Of a stretch of 64,000 nt of DNA, positions 54,197 through 63,408 are shown one piece after another. Position 1 is the stretch's first letter; the number at the start of each line of letters is the position of its first letter. The stretch spans positions 1 to 64,000 of the forward strand of contig NZ_BAJY01000008.1 of the NCBI RefSeq assembly GCF_000613945.1. The letters are read 5' to 3'. The stretch is from Prevotella falsenii DSM 22864 = JCM 15124. Its GTDB lineage: Bacteria > Bacteroidota > Bacteroidia > Bacteroidales > Bacteroidaceae. A program made the position numbers and the translations under genes. The notes beneath the pieces are model-generated. The model was not told the origin of the DNA, ran no database searches, and saw only the letters and a list, made by a program, of their open reading frames with translations.

Positions 54197-57100
54197 TTAT
54201 TTATTTTTCATCATTTCGCGCACCGCTCTTTCCAATTGTCGGTCGTAACCGTTAATGTAATCGGCCGGCGTGTTATATACTTCGATGTCGGGATTAAGCT
54301 GTAAGTTCTCTGCAAATCTGCCACTCATATCCTGACAACCTACTTGCGGAATACCGAATATCATACCATTGATGAGCGTTTCCCACCAAACGGCAGTCAT
54401 TGTACCTGCGATTGGCGCACCGATGAGTTTACCGATGCCAAGGTATTTATAGATTTGTGGGAAGCCCATACCATTGCTGTAATCGTCTTCGCAAATCAGA
54501 ACGCACGACGGTTTGTTCCATTTGTTGAATGGGTCGTTGCCGATGTGCTTGCCGTGCGGTATGAATTTCTGATATTCTTTACCGCTAAGAAGAGTGCAAA
54601 GGTCGTCGTGCAACCACCCACCACCGTTGTGGCGTTCGTCCACGATTACGGCGTCTTTCACACGATTTTCGGCACTTAACAACTCGCTGTATACGGTACG
54701 GAAGCTCGAACTGTTCATTGCCTTGACGTGAACGTAGCTATACGCCCTCCGGAAATGCTATCAACGAAAGCGCGGTTGCGGTCTACCCAACGCTTGTAAA
54801 GCAATTCGTCTTGCTGTCCTTTGCTTATTGCCTTCACGGTAACGTCGAAACGCTTTTTGTTATCAGGGTTGTAAACCGATACAATGACACGTTTTCCTAT
54901 CTTGCCATCGAGCATATTGTTGTAGTCTTTGCCTTTAAGGATAGGCTCTCCGTCAATCTTTTCGATGATGCAACCTGCTGTTACACCTGTCTTGCGTACG
55001 GCAAACGGACCGCGCTTAATCACCTCTTCCACTTTCAAACCGTCGCCATCGTAAGCGTTATCGAAGAAAAGACCCAATGCTGCCGTGTATAGCGAAGGAT
55101 TGTCGCCATAGTAGCGTGCCCCCGTATGCGATGCGTTCAACTCGCCGAGCAACTCTCCAAGCATGTCGCGGAAGTCGTATTCATTATTAATATAAGGTAA
55201 GAAGCGTTGGTAAATCTTGCGATAGCCTTCCCAATCCACGCCGTGAATGTCTTCTACATAGAACTTATCCTTCACCTGTTGCCATACGTGGTTGAAGATG
55301 TATTCGCGTTCTTGGTAAGGCTTGTAGTCGAAACGAGCTTCAAAGTTAATGTTTGAGCTTGACTGTTTGGCAAGGTCTACCTTCTTAATGCCATTACGAA
55401 CACAAAGGTAAAGGTTCTTGAAGTCTTTGTCGGCTTCTAACGAACCGCCACCCACTTCTTTCATTACGATTTGCGTCTTACCCTCTTTCAGGTCGCGTTT
55501 CCAAAGGTCGTAGCCTCCTTCAAAGGCTGCTTGATAGTACAGAACATCGCCTTCAGGGTTTAAAACGGCATCGCCCAATCGAGAAGAATTTACCGTTAGG
55601 CGTACAATACGGTCGCGACAGTTTTCCAAATCGAATTGTAAAGGCTTAATGTTTTCCTTTTTCTTCTCGTCGTCTTTCGTTTCTTTGTCGTCCTTTTTCT
55701 TTTCCTTTTCAGCTTCGTTGAGCATTTCCCGTTCTTCTTTCGACATGCGGAAACGGTCGTAAGCATCAAGGTCGAAGAACATTAAGTAGGCATCAGACTC
55801 TGCACCCCAACTTCCGTGGCTGCGATAGCCCGCACGGTCGCTGAAGAACAACATAGCCTTTCCCTTCAACACCCATTTGGCACCGTTGTCGTTGTAACCG
55901 CTTTGTGTAAGGTTGAAAGGTGCTTTTTTGCCCGAAGCGTCTACGAGCGAGATGTCCGGATTGTTCCAACCTGCATTGCCCATGTAGGGGGTTAAGAGCC
56001 AGCGACTGTCGGGACTCCATGAGAACCATATATCGCCGTCGCTGTAAGAATAAAGGTCTTTGCCGTCGGTAGCTGTTATAACGTCTTTCGACTTGAGGTC
56101 TAAAACTTTCAGCGATGCACGGTTTTCAAAGAAAGCCACCTTCTTTCCGTCGGGGCTGTATTGCGGCATCTGCGACGTTTGGTCGGTGTCGGTCAGGCGT
56201 TCTTCCACCAGTTCCGTTGCATAGGTGAAGTTCTTTTCATCTTTATTCTTAATCTTTGTCTCGTAAATCTGCCAAATTCCGTTGCGTTCCGAGCCGTAGA
56301 CAATGCCTCTGCCGTCAGGTGCAAAGTCGATGTCGCGCTCTTGCTCTGCCGTGTTTGTTACTTGCTTGGTTGTACGGTAGTCTAACGAAGTAACGTAAAC
56401 ATCGCCGTGCAGCACGAATGCAATTTCCTTTCCCTTTGGCGAAAGTTTTATTTCGGTTGCCCCCGTTGTGCGTATTTGGCGCACAAGGTCTTTGTCTATT
56501 TGGTCGGTAACAACGTTGATGTTCACCTTCTTTGGCTGTTCGCCCTCTTTAAGCGTGTAGATTTCGCCATCGTAGCCATAGCATAAAGTGCCGTTGTTCG
56601 CCACTGTAAGGAAGCGTACAGGGTTCTTCTTGTGGAATGTAAGTTGCTTTTTGCCACTGCCGTCGATGTTGCGCTTGTAGACGTTGAACGTACCGTCTTC
56701 CTCGCTTAGGTAGTAGTAAGCATTGTCGTTGCCTGCCCATACGGGTGTGCGGTCTTCGCCGTTGAAGTCTGTCAGCTTCGTGTAGTTACCCTTGCTGTAA
56801 AGCCAAATGTCGCGTGTTACGGGCGAACGGTGATGTTTACGGAAGTTGTCTTCGTAGCCTTTTACATCGTGATAGAGTATGTCGCCATTGCTTCTTACGC
56901 TGACATCGCACATCGTCATTGGCGAATAAAGGCGTGGGCGACTTGCGTCGATGCCCACTTCGTAGGTCTGTGGGAATGTGCCTGAAGCAAAGAAGATAGA
57001 CTTTGCGGTCGGCATAACTGTCGATGTAAACAGCACGTGGCTGTTGTCGGTGAACGCCATTGGCGTTTCGCTGCCACTGTTGGTGGTCAGACGTTTGGGC

Positions 57101-57393
57101 ACGCCACCATTCTTGTCCATCAAGTAGACGTCCATACTGCCCTCGCGTGTAGATGCAAAGGCTATCTTCTGCCCGTCAGGACTCCACACCGGGTAGGCGT
57201 CGTAGGCGGAATTGGTGGTCAGTTGCTTTGCAGTTCCACCGTTTACAGGAACCGAAAAGATGTCGCCTTTATACGAAAAAGCAATGGTTTGTCCGTCGGG
57301 CGAAATGGCACTAAAGCGCAACCACAACGGAGCGTTGTCGGCAAAGCTGTTGAGCGAAAGACCCAACAGTGCCGCAGTAAGAAGTTTTTTCAT
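54197..57393 (-). pseudogene. Tricorn-like S41 protease, single-base frameshift
   Basis: Two adjoining frames make one protein of about 1065 aa: signal peptide, WD40/TolB-like propeller repeats (IAFSYKGDIFSVPVNGG, YPVWSPDGQKIAFAS), a charged Lys/Glu linker near 570-590, a core domain, a PDZ-like domain (IEKIDGEPILKGKDYNNML) and the S41 catalytic part (VIVDERHNGGGWLHDDL, CEDDYSNGMGFPQ with the likely serine, GAPIAGTMTAVWWE). The break is at GGRIA: present frame gives TFTSRQ-stop, the other YVHVKAMNSSSFRTVY. One missing T in GCT(T)ACGTT near 54736 restores it. Such periplasmic proteases degrade peptides. Confidence 0.9.
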
Positions 57394-57432
57394 TACGTTG
57401 ATATTGTTTGTTATTATAATTTTGGTTGTGAT

Positions 57433-59226
57433 TTACAGTTTTACAGCTGCCGTATTTTCGGCAAGCCATGCCCTTTCTTCTTCGCTCAGATGGGGCGAGA
57501 GCGTTTCGTACACCCTTGCGTGGTAGCGGTTGAGCCACTCTACCTCCTCTGCGGTAAGCAAATCGAAGTCGATGGGCGCAGTGTCGATGGGTGCAAGCGT
57601 GAGCGATTCAAACTGAAGGAACGTTCCAAAGTCGGTTTTCTTGTAAGGCTTTATATATAAGGTGTTCTCTATGCGCACCCCGAATTTGCCTGCAAGATAG
57701 ATGCCCGGCTCGTCGGTAACGGTCATTCCGGCATGCAACGGAGCAGGTCGCCACTCCATACGAATTTGGTGCGGACCTTCGTGTACGTTCAGATAGCTGC
57801 CCACACCGTGCCCCGTTCCGTGCATAAAGTTGTATCCCTCGCGCCACATGGCTTGTCGGGCAAAGGCATCTATTTGCGAACCGCATGCTCCGTCAGGGAA
57901 TTTGCAGAGGTCGAGCTGTATGTGTCCTTTCAGCACAAGGGTGTAAATGTGGCGTTGCTCGTCGGTTATGTCGCCCAATGCAATGGTGCGTGTAATGTCG
58001 GTTGTGCCGTCCTGATATTGCGCACCGCTGTCGATGAGCACCAACCCGTGAGGTTCTACCGGAATATCGGTCTGCGGTGTGGCTTCGTAATGAACGATTG
58101 CGCCATGTGCTTCGTAGCCCACAATGGAGTCGAACGATATGCCTCTGAACAAATCCTGTTCGGCACGGAGCGACGTTAGTTTCTTTTCGAGCGATATTTC
58201 GGTTTGTCCGCCTGCTTCAACAGCGGGTTTCAGCCACTTCAGGAATTTCACCATTGCCACGCCGTCGCGTATCATGGCACGCTTGAAACCTTCTATTTCG
58301 GTTTCGTTCTTCACGGCTTTCATTTCGGGAATGGGCGATGTTCCCGCTACGGCACGGCGGCAATTGATTGCGTTGTACACTTTGTGGCTCATTTCTTCGC
58401 TATTTACAAGCAGTGCTTCGCCGTCGTATTCAGGCAATGCCAACAGCATTTCGTCGTAGTCTCTTGTTCCTATCTGCTCTTTTTCGAGATAGCTTTGCAC
58501 TTCCGTTGTCAGTTTGTCGTGGTCGATAAAGAGCGTTGCTTTCGTTGCTTCGATGAGCAGATACGACACGAAAACAGGGTTGCAGTGCACATCGCTGCCG
58601 CGCAAATTCAGTACCCAAGCTATTTCGTCGAGTGCCGAAACCAAAATGCCGTCAGCTTGCTGCTCTGCCAATGCCTTGCGAATGCGTGCCAATTTCGATG
58701 CAACCGTTTCGCCGGCATACTGCAAAGGTTGTATTTCTATCTTGTTTTTCGGTATGGAAGGGCGGTCGTTCCATATTTCTTCCAATGGGTCGAAGTCGGT
58801 ATGAACATAGAAATCGCCCCTATCGCGTAAGTCCCAAATAAGTTCGGTAGCGTAAATGTTCGAGCAAAGCGAGCCGTTGATGCCTACATTGATGTCTTCG
58901 CAGCCTTTAAACTCGTTCGAAAGCCACTCCGAAATCGTTGGTGTGCCCTCTACACGCTCCTTCATCAGCACATAGTCGGTTCCTTTCAATTGTTCTTCCG
59001 CAGCAATGAAATAGCGCGAGTCTGTCCAAAGGGCGGCACTTTTCAGCGTTACTACTGCCGTTCCTGCCGAACCGTCGAAACCCGAAATCCACTCGCGACC
59101 TTTCCAATGGTCGGGTATGTATTCGCCTTGATGTGGGTCGGTGCTTGGAAAAATGAAAGCCGAAAGTTTTCTTTTCTTCATCAGCTTGCGCAGTTTCTGC
59201 AAGCGTTGCTGTATTTTGTTCTCCAT
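57433..59226 (-). CDS. Xaa-Pro aminopeptidase (M24B)
   Basis: 597 aa from the ATG at 59226 (MENKIQQRLQKLRKLMKKRK); the longer reading has an unlikely 26-residue extension. Two creatinase-like N-terminal domains and the pita-bread catalytic domain: LIDSGAQYQDGTTDITRTIA (two metal aspartates), MHGTGHGVGSYLNVHEGP (histidines), DEPGIY and RIENTLY (glutamates). It removes N-terminal residues next to proline; no signal peptide, so cytoplasmic. Follows 39 bp before the protease gene end region, on the same strand. Confidence 0.93.
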   Translation of the reverse strand: MENKIQQRLQKLRKLMKKRKLSAFIFPSTDPHQGEYIPDHWKGREWISGFDGSAGTAVVTLKSAALWTDSRYFIAAEEQLKGTDYVLMKERVEGTPTISEWLSNEFKGCEDINVGINGSLCSNIYATELIWDLRDRGDFYVHTDFDPLEEIWNDRPSIPKNKIEIQPLQYAGETVASKLARIRKALAEQQADGILVSALDEIAWVLNLRGSDVHCNPVFVSYLLIEATKATLFIDHDKLTTEVQSYLEKEQIGTRDYDEMLLALPEYDGEALLVNSEEMSHKVYNAINCRRAVAGTSPIPEMKAVKNETEIEGFKRAMIRDGVAMVKFLKWLKPAVEAGGQTEISLEKKLTSLRAEQDLFRGISFDSIVGYEAHGAIVHYEATPQTDIPVEPHGLVLIDSGAQYQDGTTDITRTIALGDITDEQRHIYTLVLKGHIQLDLCKFPDGACGSQIDAFARQAMWREGYNFMHGTGHGVGSYLNVHEGPHQIRMEWRPAPLHAGMTVTDEPGIYLAGKFGVRIENTLYIKPYKKTDFGTFLQFESLTLAPIDTAPIDFDLLTAEEVEWLNRYHARVYETLSPHLSEEERAWLAENTAAVKL

Positions 59227-59953
59227 AATTTTGTTGTTTTTGTTCCGATTTCGTAATGTTATCGTGTCGGACAAGTGTTGCTTTCTTGCAGTCCTCGTCC
59301 GCACGACGTACCATAAAACTTTTATTCTTTAAAGGCTTTGTGTGCCGTTTTCCGACACGTGCTACAAAGTTAAGAAAAATAACAGAAATGCAAAAGAATA
59401 AATCTCTAAAGTTTTGGTTATCACGTATTTTATCCTTTGATTTGGCTTTGTTCGGTTTCGTAGACCTCGTATTTTCTTTCTTGAAGTCTTAAAAATTGTA
59501 TATGAATGTTTAATGCAAAAACTTGAGCAGAATTGTTGAAATAGAATTGTGAAACAATAAAAATGCTGTTGTTTTCCAAGAAATTCGTTTCCGTTTTCCA
59601 AAACCTACGCTTTTGCAAAGTCAAACCTACGCTTTTGCATTGCAAAACAGCCGCTTTTACATTGCAAAACCTACGCTTTTGCAACGCCGTTTCGGTTCTG
59701 TTTGTTACCTTTATTGTTCGTTATACGAGCAGTTTCTGCGTGTTTCGTTGCACAAATATCCCATAAATGGGTGCAAGGGTTTAACAGTTAAAAGGTTACG
59801 CTTGCACACGAATGTTGCGCTTATTTGCGAATAATATTTTTGTCGTTCGTAAAACCCGCCTTCTTGCCATTGTTTCACGCTTGTTTTTTAACAAACAAGG
59901 CTTCTGTTTATATATAATTAACAAAACGAGAACGTTAATACGAGCTGTCGGCT
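59227..59953. other. Intergenic gap before the serine hydrolase gene
   Basis: About 730 bp between divergent genes. It holds the 22-bp array at 59600-59687. The rest is AT-rich with no supported gene, hairpin terminator or RNA. Confidence 0.5.
59600..59687. repeat. Tandem array, four 22-bp units (AAAA-core-TTTTGC type)
   Basis: Units at 59600, 59622, 59644 and 59666 with cores CCTACGC, CCTACGC, CAGCCGC, CCTACGC. Same family as 23682 and 33075, but here without reverse-complement cores. Confidence 0.85.
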
Positions 59954-59984
59954 TTTGTAGTTAAAACCTATTTTTCTACCTTTG
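59954..59984 (+). promoter_or_regulatory. Bacteroidetes-type promoter for the serine hydrolase gene
   Basis: TTTG at 59954-59957 and TACCTTTG at 59977-59984, spacing 19 bp; start codon at 60025. Confidence 0.6.
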
Positions 59985-60024
59985 CTTTCGAATTGATGTA
60001 ACGTGATGAACTAAAAACAAGTAT

Positions 60025-61184
60025 ATGAAGAGATATTTAACGTTTACAGTTTGTTTTGTATTGATGGCGATGCTGACATCGTGCATCGTCTTTCGCGAAG
60101 TGCGTGCATTGACGAAACACGCACCCGGTATTCGCGATGGCCGGCTGTTTGCCCACGATACCATTGCCAACGACGCAAGAATGTGTTTCGTTTTGCAGAG
60201 TTACCATTGGACAAACGAATCTTGGATACGGCTACATTCACTTTCAATAATAATGGAAAGCCCTTGAAAAACAAGACCTTTGCCGAATATACCTGCTTGG
60301 ACGGTGGGGCTTCGAGCTTTATTATCATTCAGAATGACACGATAAAATACGAACACTATAAGGGCTGGCTGAAGCAATGGGACAATGTGAATATCTTTTC
60401 CGTGTCCAAATCCATAACCGCACTGATGTGTGGCATTGCCGTGAAGGAAGGGAAAATACGGAGCATAGACGACTGTGTTACCGATTACGTTCCGGAACTG
60501 CTCAATGCTGATGAGCATTTTCAGCGGCTGACGATACGCCATCTGCTGAACATGCAGGCAGGATTGAAGTATAAGGAAAGCTATTCGAACCCGTTCCGCT
60601 CGATGGCATTGTTGTATTTCGGGCACAATGCCTTTAAACAGATAAAGAAGTTGAAGTTTAAAAACGAGCCGGGAACGAAATACGAATACAACAGTATGAC
60701 GACTGCCATATTGAGCTATGTGCTGGAACGCGCAACGGGCGTGAAGTATGCAGCCTATCTGAGCGAAAAACTTTGGAAACCGCTCGGTATGGAAATGCAG
60801 GCAACCGTAACGCTCGACAGCAAGAAACACCGCAATGCGAAAAGCTACGGAGGCATAAATACCAACGTGCGCGATTTGGCAAAGATAGGCAGATTAGTGC
60901 TGAATGAAGGCAATTGGAACGGAAAGCAAATTGTAGATTCTGCTTGGATAGCACAGATGTATGTGCCTGCAATGAAAGAAGACAAAGACAAATATTCGTT
61001 AGGTTGGTATAATTTCTCTAAGAGTAAAGCCATTTGTGCTATAGGACTTTTCGGTCAAACCATCTTCGTTTATCCCAAATACAATGTTGTTGCCGTCCGT
61101 TTAGGCGAAAACAAACGGTGCCAATACGATGTGCTTGTGCGAGATGTAGTAGACCGGTTTGCAGAGAAAGGTGTTAAATGGTAA
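60025..61184 (+). pseudogene. Serine hydrolase (beta-lactamase fold) lipoprotein, frameshifted
   Basis: N-terminal part from 60025: MKRYLTFTVCFVLMAMLTSC lipobox, then GRLFAHDTIANDA; this frame then diverges. The main domain continues in the frame one lower: KNVFRFAELPLDKRILDTATF, FSVSKSI (SxxK nucleophile), HLLNMQAGLKY, YEYNSMTTA (YxN-like), GGINTNVRDLAKIGRL, GLFGQ. Losing one A in GACGCA(A)AGAATG near 60178 explains the shift. Class C beta-lactamase-like enzymes of this sort act on cell-wall peptides or esters; no evidence for drug resistance. Confidence 0.85.
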
Positions 61185-61268
61185 GTCGTCAGACGGTGGG
61201 AGAAAGGTCTCGGAAACCAAGTTTTAGTACTTCAAGAATGCCTAAAACGCAGAAAAAGCAGCCAATTA

Positions 61269-61300
61269 TTTGGTAGATAGGAAAATAAGCCGTAATTTTG
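61269..61300 (+). promoter_or_regulatory. Bacteroidetes-type promoter for rpsU
   Basis: TTTG at 61269-61272 and TAATTTTG at 61293-61300, spacing 20 bp; start codon of rpsU at 61369. Confidence 0.65.
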
Positions 61301-61368
61301 CACCCGCTAAAGTGGTGTAATGCCGCTTGGTAAATGTTTCACATAATTAATAAATAAAACAAACAAGC

Positions 61369-61560
61369 ATGATTATTGTACCAGTTAAGGACGGTGAGAA
61401 CATCGAAAGAGCACTTAAGAAGTTTAAGAGAAAGTTTGAAAAAACAGGCGTTGTAAAGGAACTTCGTTCTCGTCAGCAGTTTGACAAACCTTCTGTTAAG
61501 AAACGCTTGAAGATGGAACGCGCCATTTACGTACAGCGACTTCGCGACGCAGAGGAGTAA
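61369..61560 (+). CDS. rpsU: 30S ribosomal protein S21
   Basis: 63 aa, beginning MIIVPVKDGENIERALKKFK with basic middle and end (KKRLKMERAIYVQ), the S21 pattern. In Bacteroidetes S21 is part of the small subunit with S18, near the 16S 3' end. First gene of a likely rpsU-xer-hpf unit. Confidence 0.95.
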   Translation: MIIVPVKDGENIERALKKFKRKFEKTGVVKELRSRQQFDKPSVKKRLKMERAIYVQRLRDAEE

Positions 61561-61634
61561 AAATTTTGCGTGAAAATTTGGTAGTTCAAAGAAAATTCCG
61601 TAACTTCGTTGCCAAGAGTTAAGTATTTGCAACG

Positions 61635-62516
61635 ATGTTGAGCATAGAAGACTTTTTGAAGTTCTTGCGTTTGGAGCGAAACTATTCGCAAAAAACAATA
61701 GACGATTACAGAGCGGACTTAGAACAGTTTGAACTGTTTTTCGGAAAGTTGGAAGCCGGCTTGTCTTGGAAAGATGTCGATGCAGATATTATCCGAGACT
61801 GGATAGAGCAAATGATGGACAAGGGAAATGCTCCCGCTTCGGTAAATCGGAGACTGAGTGCCCTGCGTTCCTATTATCGCTACGCACTGAAAAGGGGAAT
61901 CGTTGAAATCGACCCTACTTACAACATTCAAGGGCCTAAAAGGAAGAAAGTGTTGCCACAATTCCTGAAAGAAAAGGAAATGGACAACCTGATTGACCCG
62001 AAGATGTGGGCAGATACATATAAAGATGTACTCGCGCGTACCATAATAATAACGTTCTATTCAACAGGCGTCAGGGTTTCCGAACTCGTTGGGTTGGATA
62101 TGAAAGATGTAAATTTCGTAACCCACGAGCTAAAAGTAACGGGAAAGCGCAACAAACAGCGTATTATCCCTTTCGGTGAAGAACTCGAAACAACGCTGAA
62201 AGCATATTTGCAGAAGCGTGATTTGGAAGTAGGAGAGAATGAGGCTCTGTTCGTAACCGAAAAAGGTGAGCGTATAACTACAAGTCAGGTAAGGACAATG
62301 GTGAAAGCAAACCTTGCGAAAGTCTCGACATTGAAGAAGAAATCGCCACATGTGCTACGGCATACGTTTGCGACAGCGATGCTTAACAATAAAGCCGGAT
62401 TGGGAAGTGTGAAGAAACTGCTCGGACACGAGAACATCGCAACGACAGAGATATACACACACGTAACTTTCGAGCAATTGAAAAAAGCATACAACGAAGC
62501 CCATCCAAGGGCATAA
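61635..62516 (+). CDS. xerC: Tyrosine recombinase, XerC/XerD type
   Basis: 293 aa, the usual Xer length. N-terminal SAM-like DNA-binding domain and catalytic domain with R147, K171, H239, R242 (HVLRHTFA), H265 (LLGHENI) and Y274 (TTEIYTHV). It resolves chromosome dimers at dif with its partner; which of the two Xer paralogues this is cannot be settled. It sits between rpsU and hpf in a stable Bacteroidales order, so not part of a mobile element. Confidence 0.92.
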   Translation: MLSIEDFLKFLRLERNYSQKTIDDYRADLEQFELFFGKLEAGLSWKDVDADIIRDWIEQMMDKGNAPASVNRRLSALRSYYRYALKRGIVEIDPTYNIQGPKRKKVLPQFLKEKEMDNLIDPKMWADTYKDVLARTIIITFYSTGVRVSELVGLDMKDVNFVTHELKVTGKRNKQRIIPFGEELETTLKAYLQKRDLEVGENEALFVTEKGERITTSQVRTMVKANLAKVSTLKKKSPHVLRHTFATAMLNNKAGLGSVKKLLGHENIATTEIYTHVTFEQLKKAYNEAHPRA

Positions 62517-62542
62517 CCTTAAATAAAAAAAAGGAGGTAATT

Positions 62543-62839
62543 ATGGACATTAAAATTCAAGCAATTCACTTTGACACTACCGAGAAATTAGAAGCTTTCA
62601 TCAATAAGAAAGTTGAAAAACTTGAAAAAACTTACGAAGACATTCAGAAAGTTGAGGTGCAATTAAAGGTTGAGAAACCTGCTGCGGCAATGAATAAGAC
62701 TACAAGTTTGACGGTCTCAATACCCGGGAACAAACTGTTTGCAGAAAAGACCTGCGATACCTTTGAAGAAGGAGTAGACTTATGCTTGGACGCGATGAAG
62801 GTTCAGCTCATCAAAGCAAAGGAAAAACAAAGAAAATAA
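62543..62839 (+). CDS. raiA: Ribosome hibernation/translation inhibitor (HPF/RaiA)
   Basis: 98 aa, short-form HPF/RaiA: MDIKIQAIHFDTTEKLEAFI, VEVQLKVEKPAA, and a helix DTFEEGVDLCLDAMKVQLIK AKEKQRK. It binds idle ribosomes in stationary phase. An AAAGGAGGT ribosome-binding site lies 7-15 bp before the start, unusually good for this genome. It ends 26 bp after the recombinase. Confidence 0.92.
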   Translation: MDIKIQAIHFDTTEKLEAFINKKVEKLEKTYEDIQKVEVQLKVEKPAAAMNKTTSLTVSIPGNKLFAEKTCDTFEEGVDLCLDAMKVQLIKAKEKQRK

Positions 62840-62858
62840 GAAAAAATCTCCTCGATTT

Positions 62859-62890
62859 CTTGGAGGATAAAAAATAAAGCAGTATCTTTG
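62859..62890 (+). promoter_or_regulatory. Promoter of the tRNA-tuf operon
   Basis: TTG at 62860-62862 and TATCTTTG at 62883-62890, spacing 20 bp; the first tRNA starts at 62942. Confidence 0.65.
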
Positions 62891-62941
62891 CAGCCGTTTT
62901 ACGACTAAATGTAAACACGAGTAGCCAAGCGGCTGCAATTC

Positions 62942-63015
62942 GCCTCTTTAGCTCAGTTGGCCAGAGCACGTGATTTGTAATCTCGGGGTCGTTGGTTCGA
63001 ATCCGACAAGAGGCT
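62942..63015 (+). tRNA. tRNA-Thr (anticodon TGT)
   Basis: Acceptor GCCTCTT/AAGAGGC, D arm with AGCTCAGTTGG, anticodon loop TTTGTAA giving TGT, TPsiC arm GGTTCGAATCC. 74 bases; CCA not encoded. Confidence 0.95.
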
Positions 63016-63034
63016 CTCCGATAAGGGGAATTTC

Positions 63035-63116
63035 GGGTAGTTTCCAGAGTGGCCAAATGGGGCAGACTGTAAATCTGCTGCTTCTAGCTTCGGTGGTTCG
63101 AATCCATCACTACCCA
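63035..63116 (+). tRNA. tRNA-Tyr (anticodon GTA)
   Basis: Acceptor GGGTAGT/ACTACCC, anticodon loop CTGTAAA giving GTA, long variable arm as in tRNA-Tyr, GGTTCGAATCC. 82 bases; CCA not encoded. Confidence 0.95.
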
Positions 63117-63184
63117 CAACAAGTAGAGAGGTACTTGCCGTTTTGGGCGACTTTCAATTCAGAACAGAGACTAAACGGAAAAAT

Positions 63185-63257
63185 GCGGAAATAGCTCAGT
63201 TGATAGAGCACTAGCCTTCCAAGCTGGGGGTCGCGGGTTTGAGCCCCGTTTTCCGCT
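63185..63257 (+). tRNA. tRNA-Gly (anticodon TCC)
   Basis: Acceptor GCGGAAA/TTTCCGC, anticodon loop CTTCCAA giving TCC, T-loop GGGTTTGAGCCCC. 73 bases; CCA not encoded. Confidence 0.95.
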
Positions 63258-63264
63258 CACTCTT

Positions 63265-63336
<72 letters not shown>

Positions 63337-63408
63337 CTACTTTTCTCTTTTATTACAGAATAAGAAAGAAAAACAAAGATTATTCATTTATAAATTAAAC
63401 AATAAGCT

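Noticed and set aside
60051..60178. ATG at 60051 as start of the serine hydrolase
   Set aside because: Its first 40 or so residues are not protein-like, whereas the other frame gives a perfect lipoprotein signal from 60025; a one-base loss joins them.
61635..62516. Integrase of a mobile element
   Set aside because: It sits between rpsU and raiA with no attachment repeats; length and motifs fit the chromosomal Xer type.
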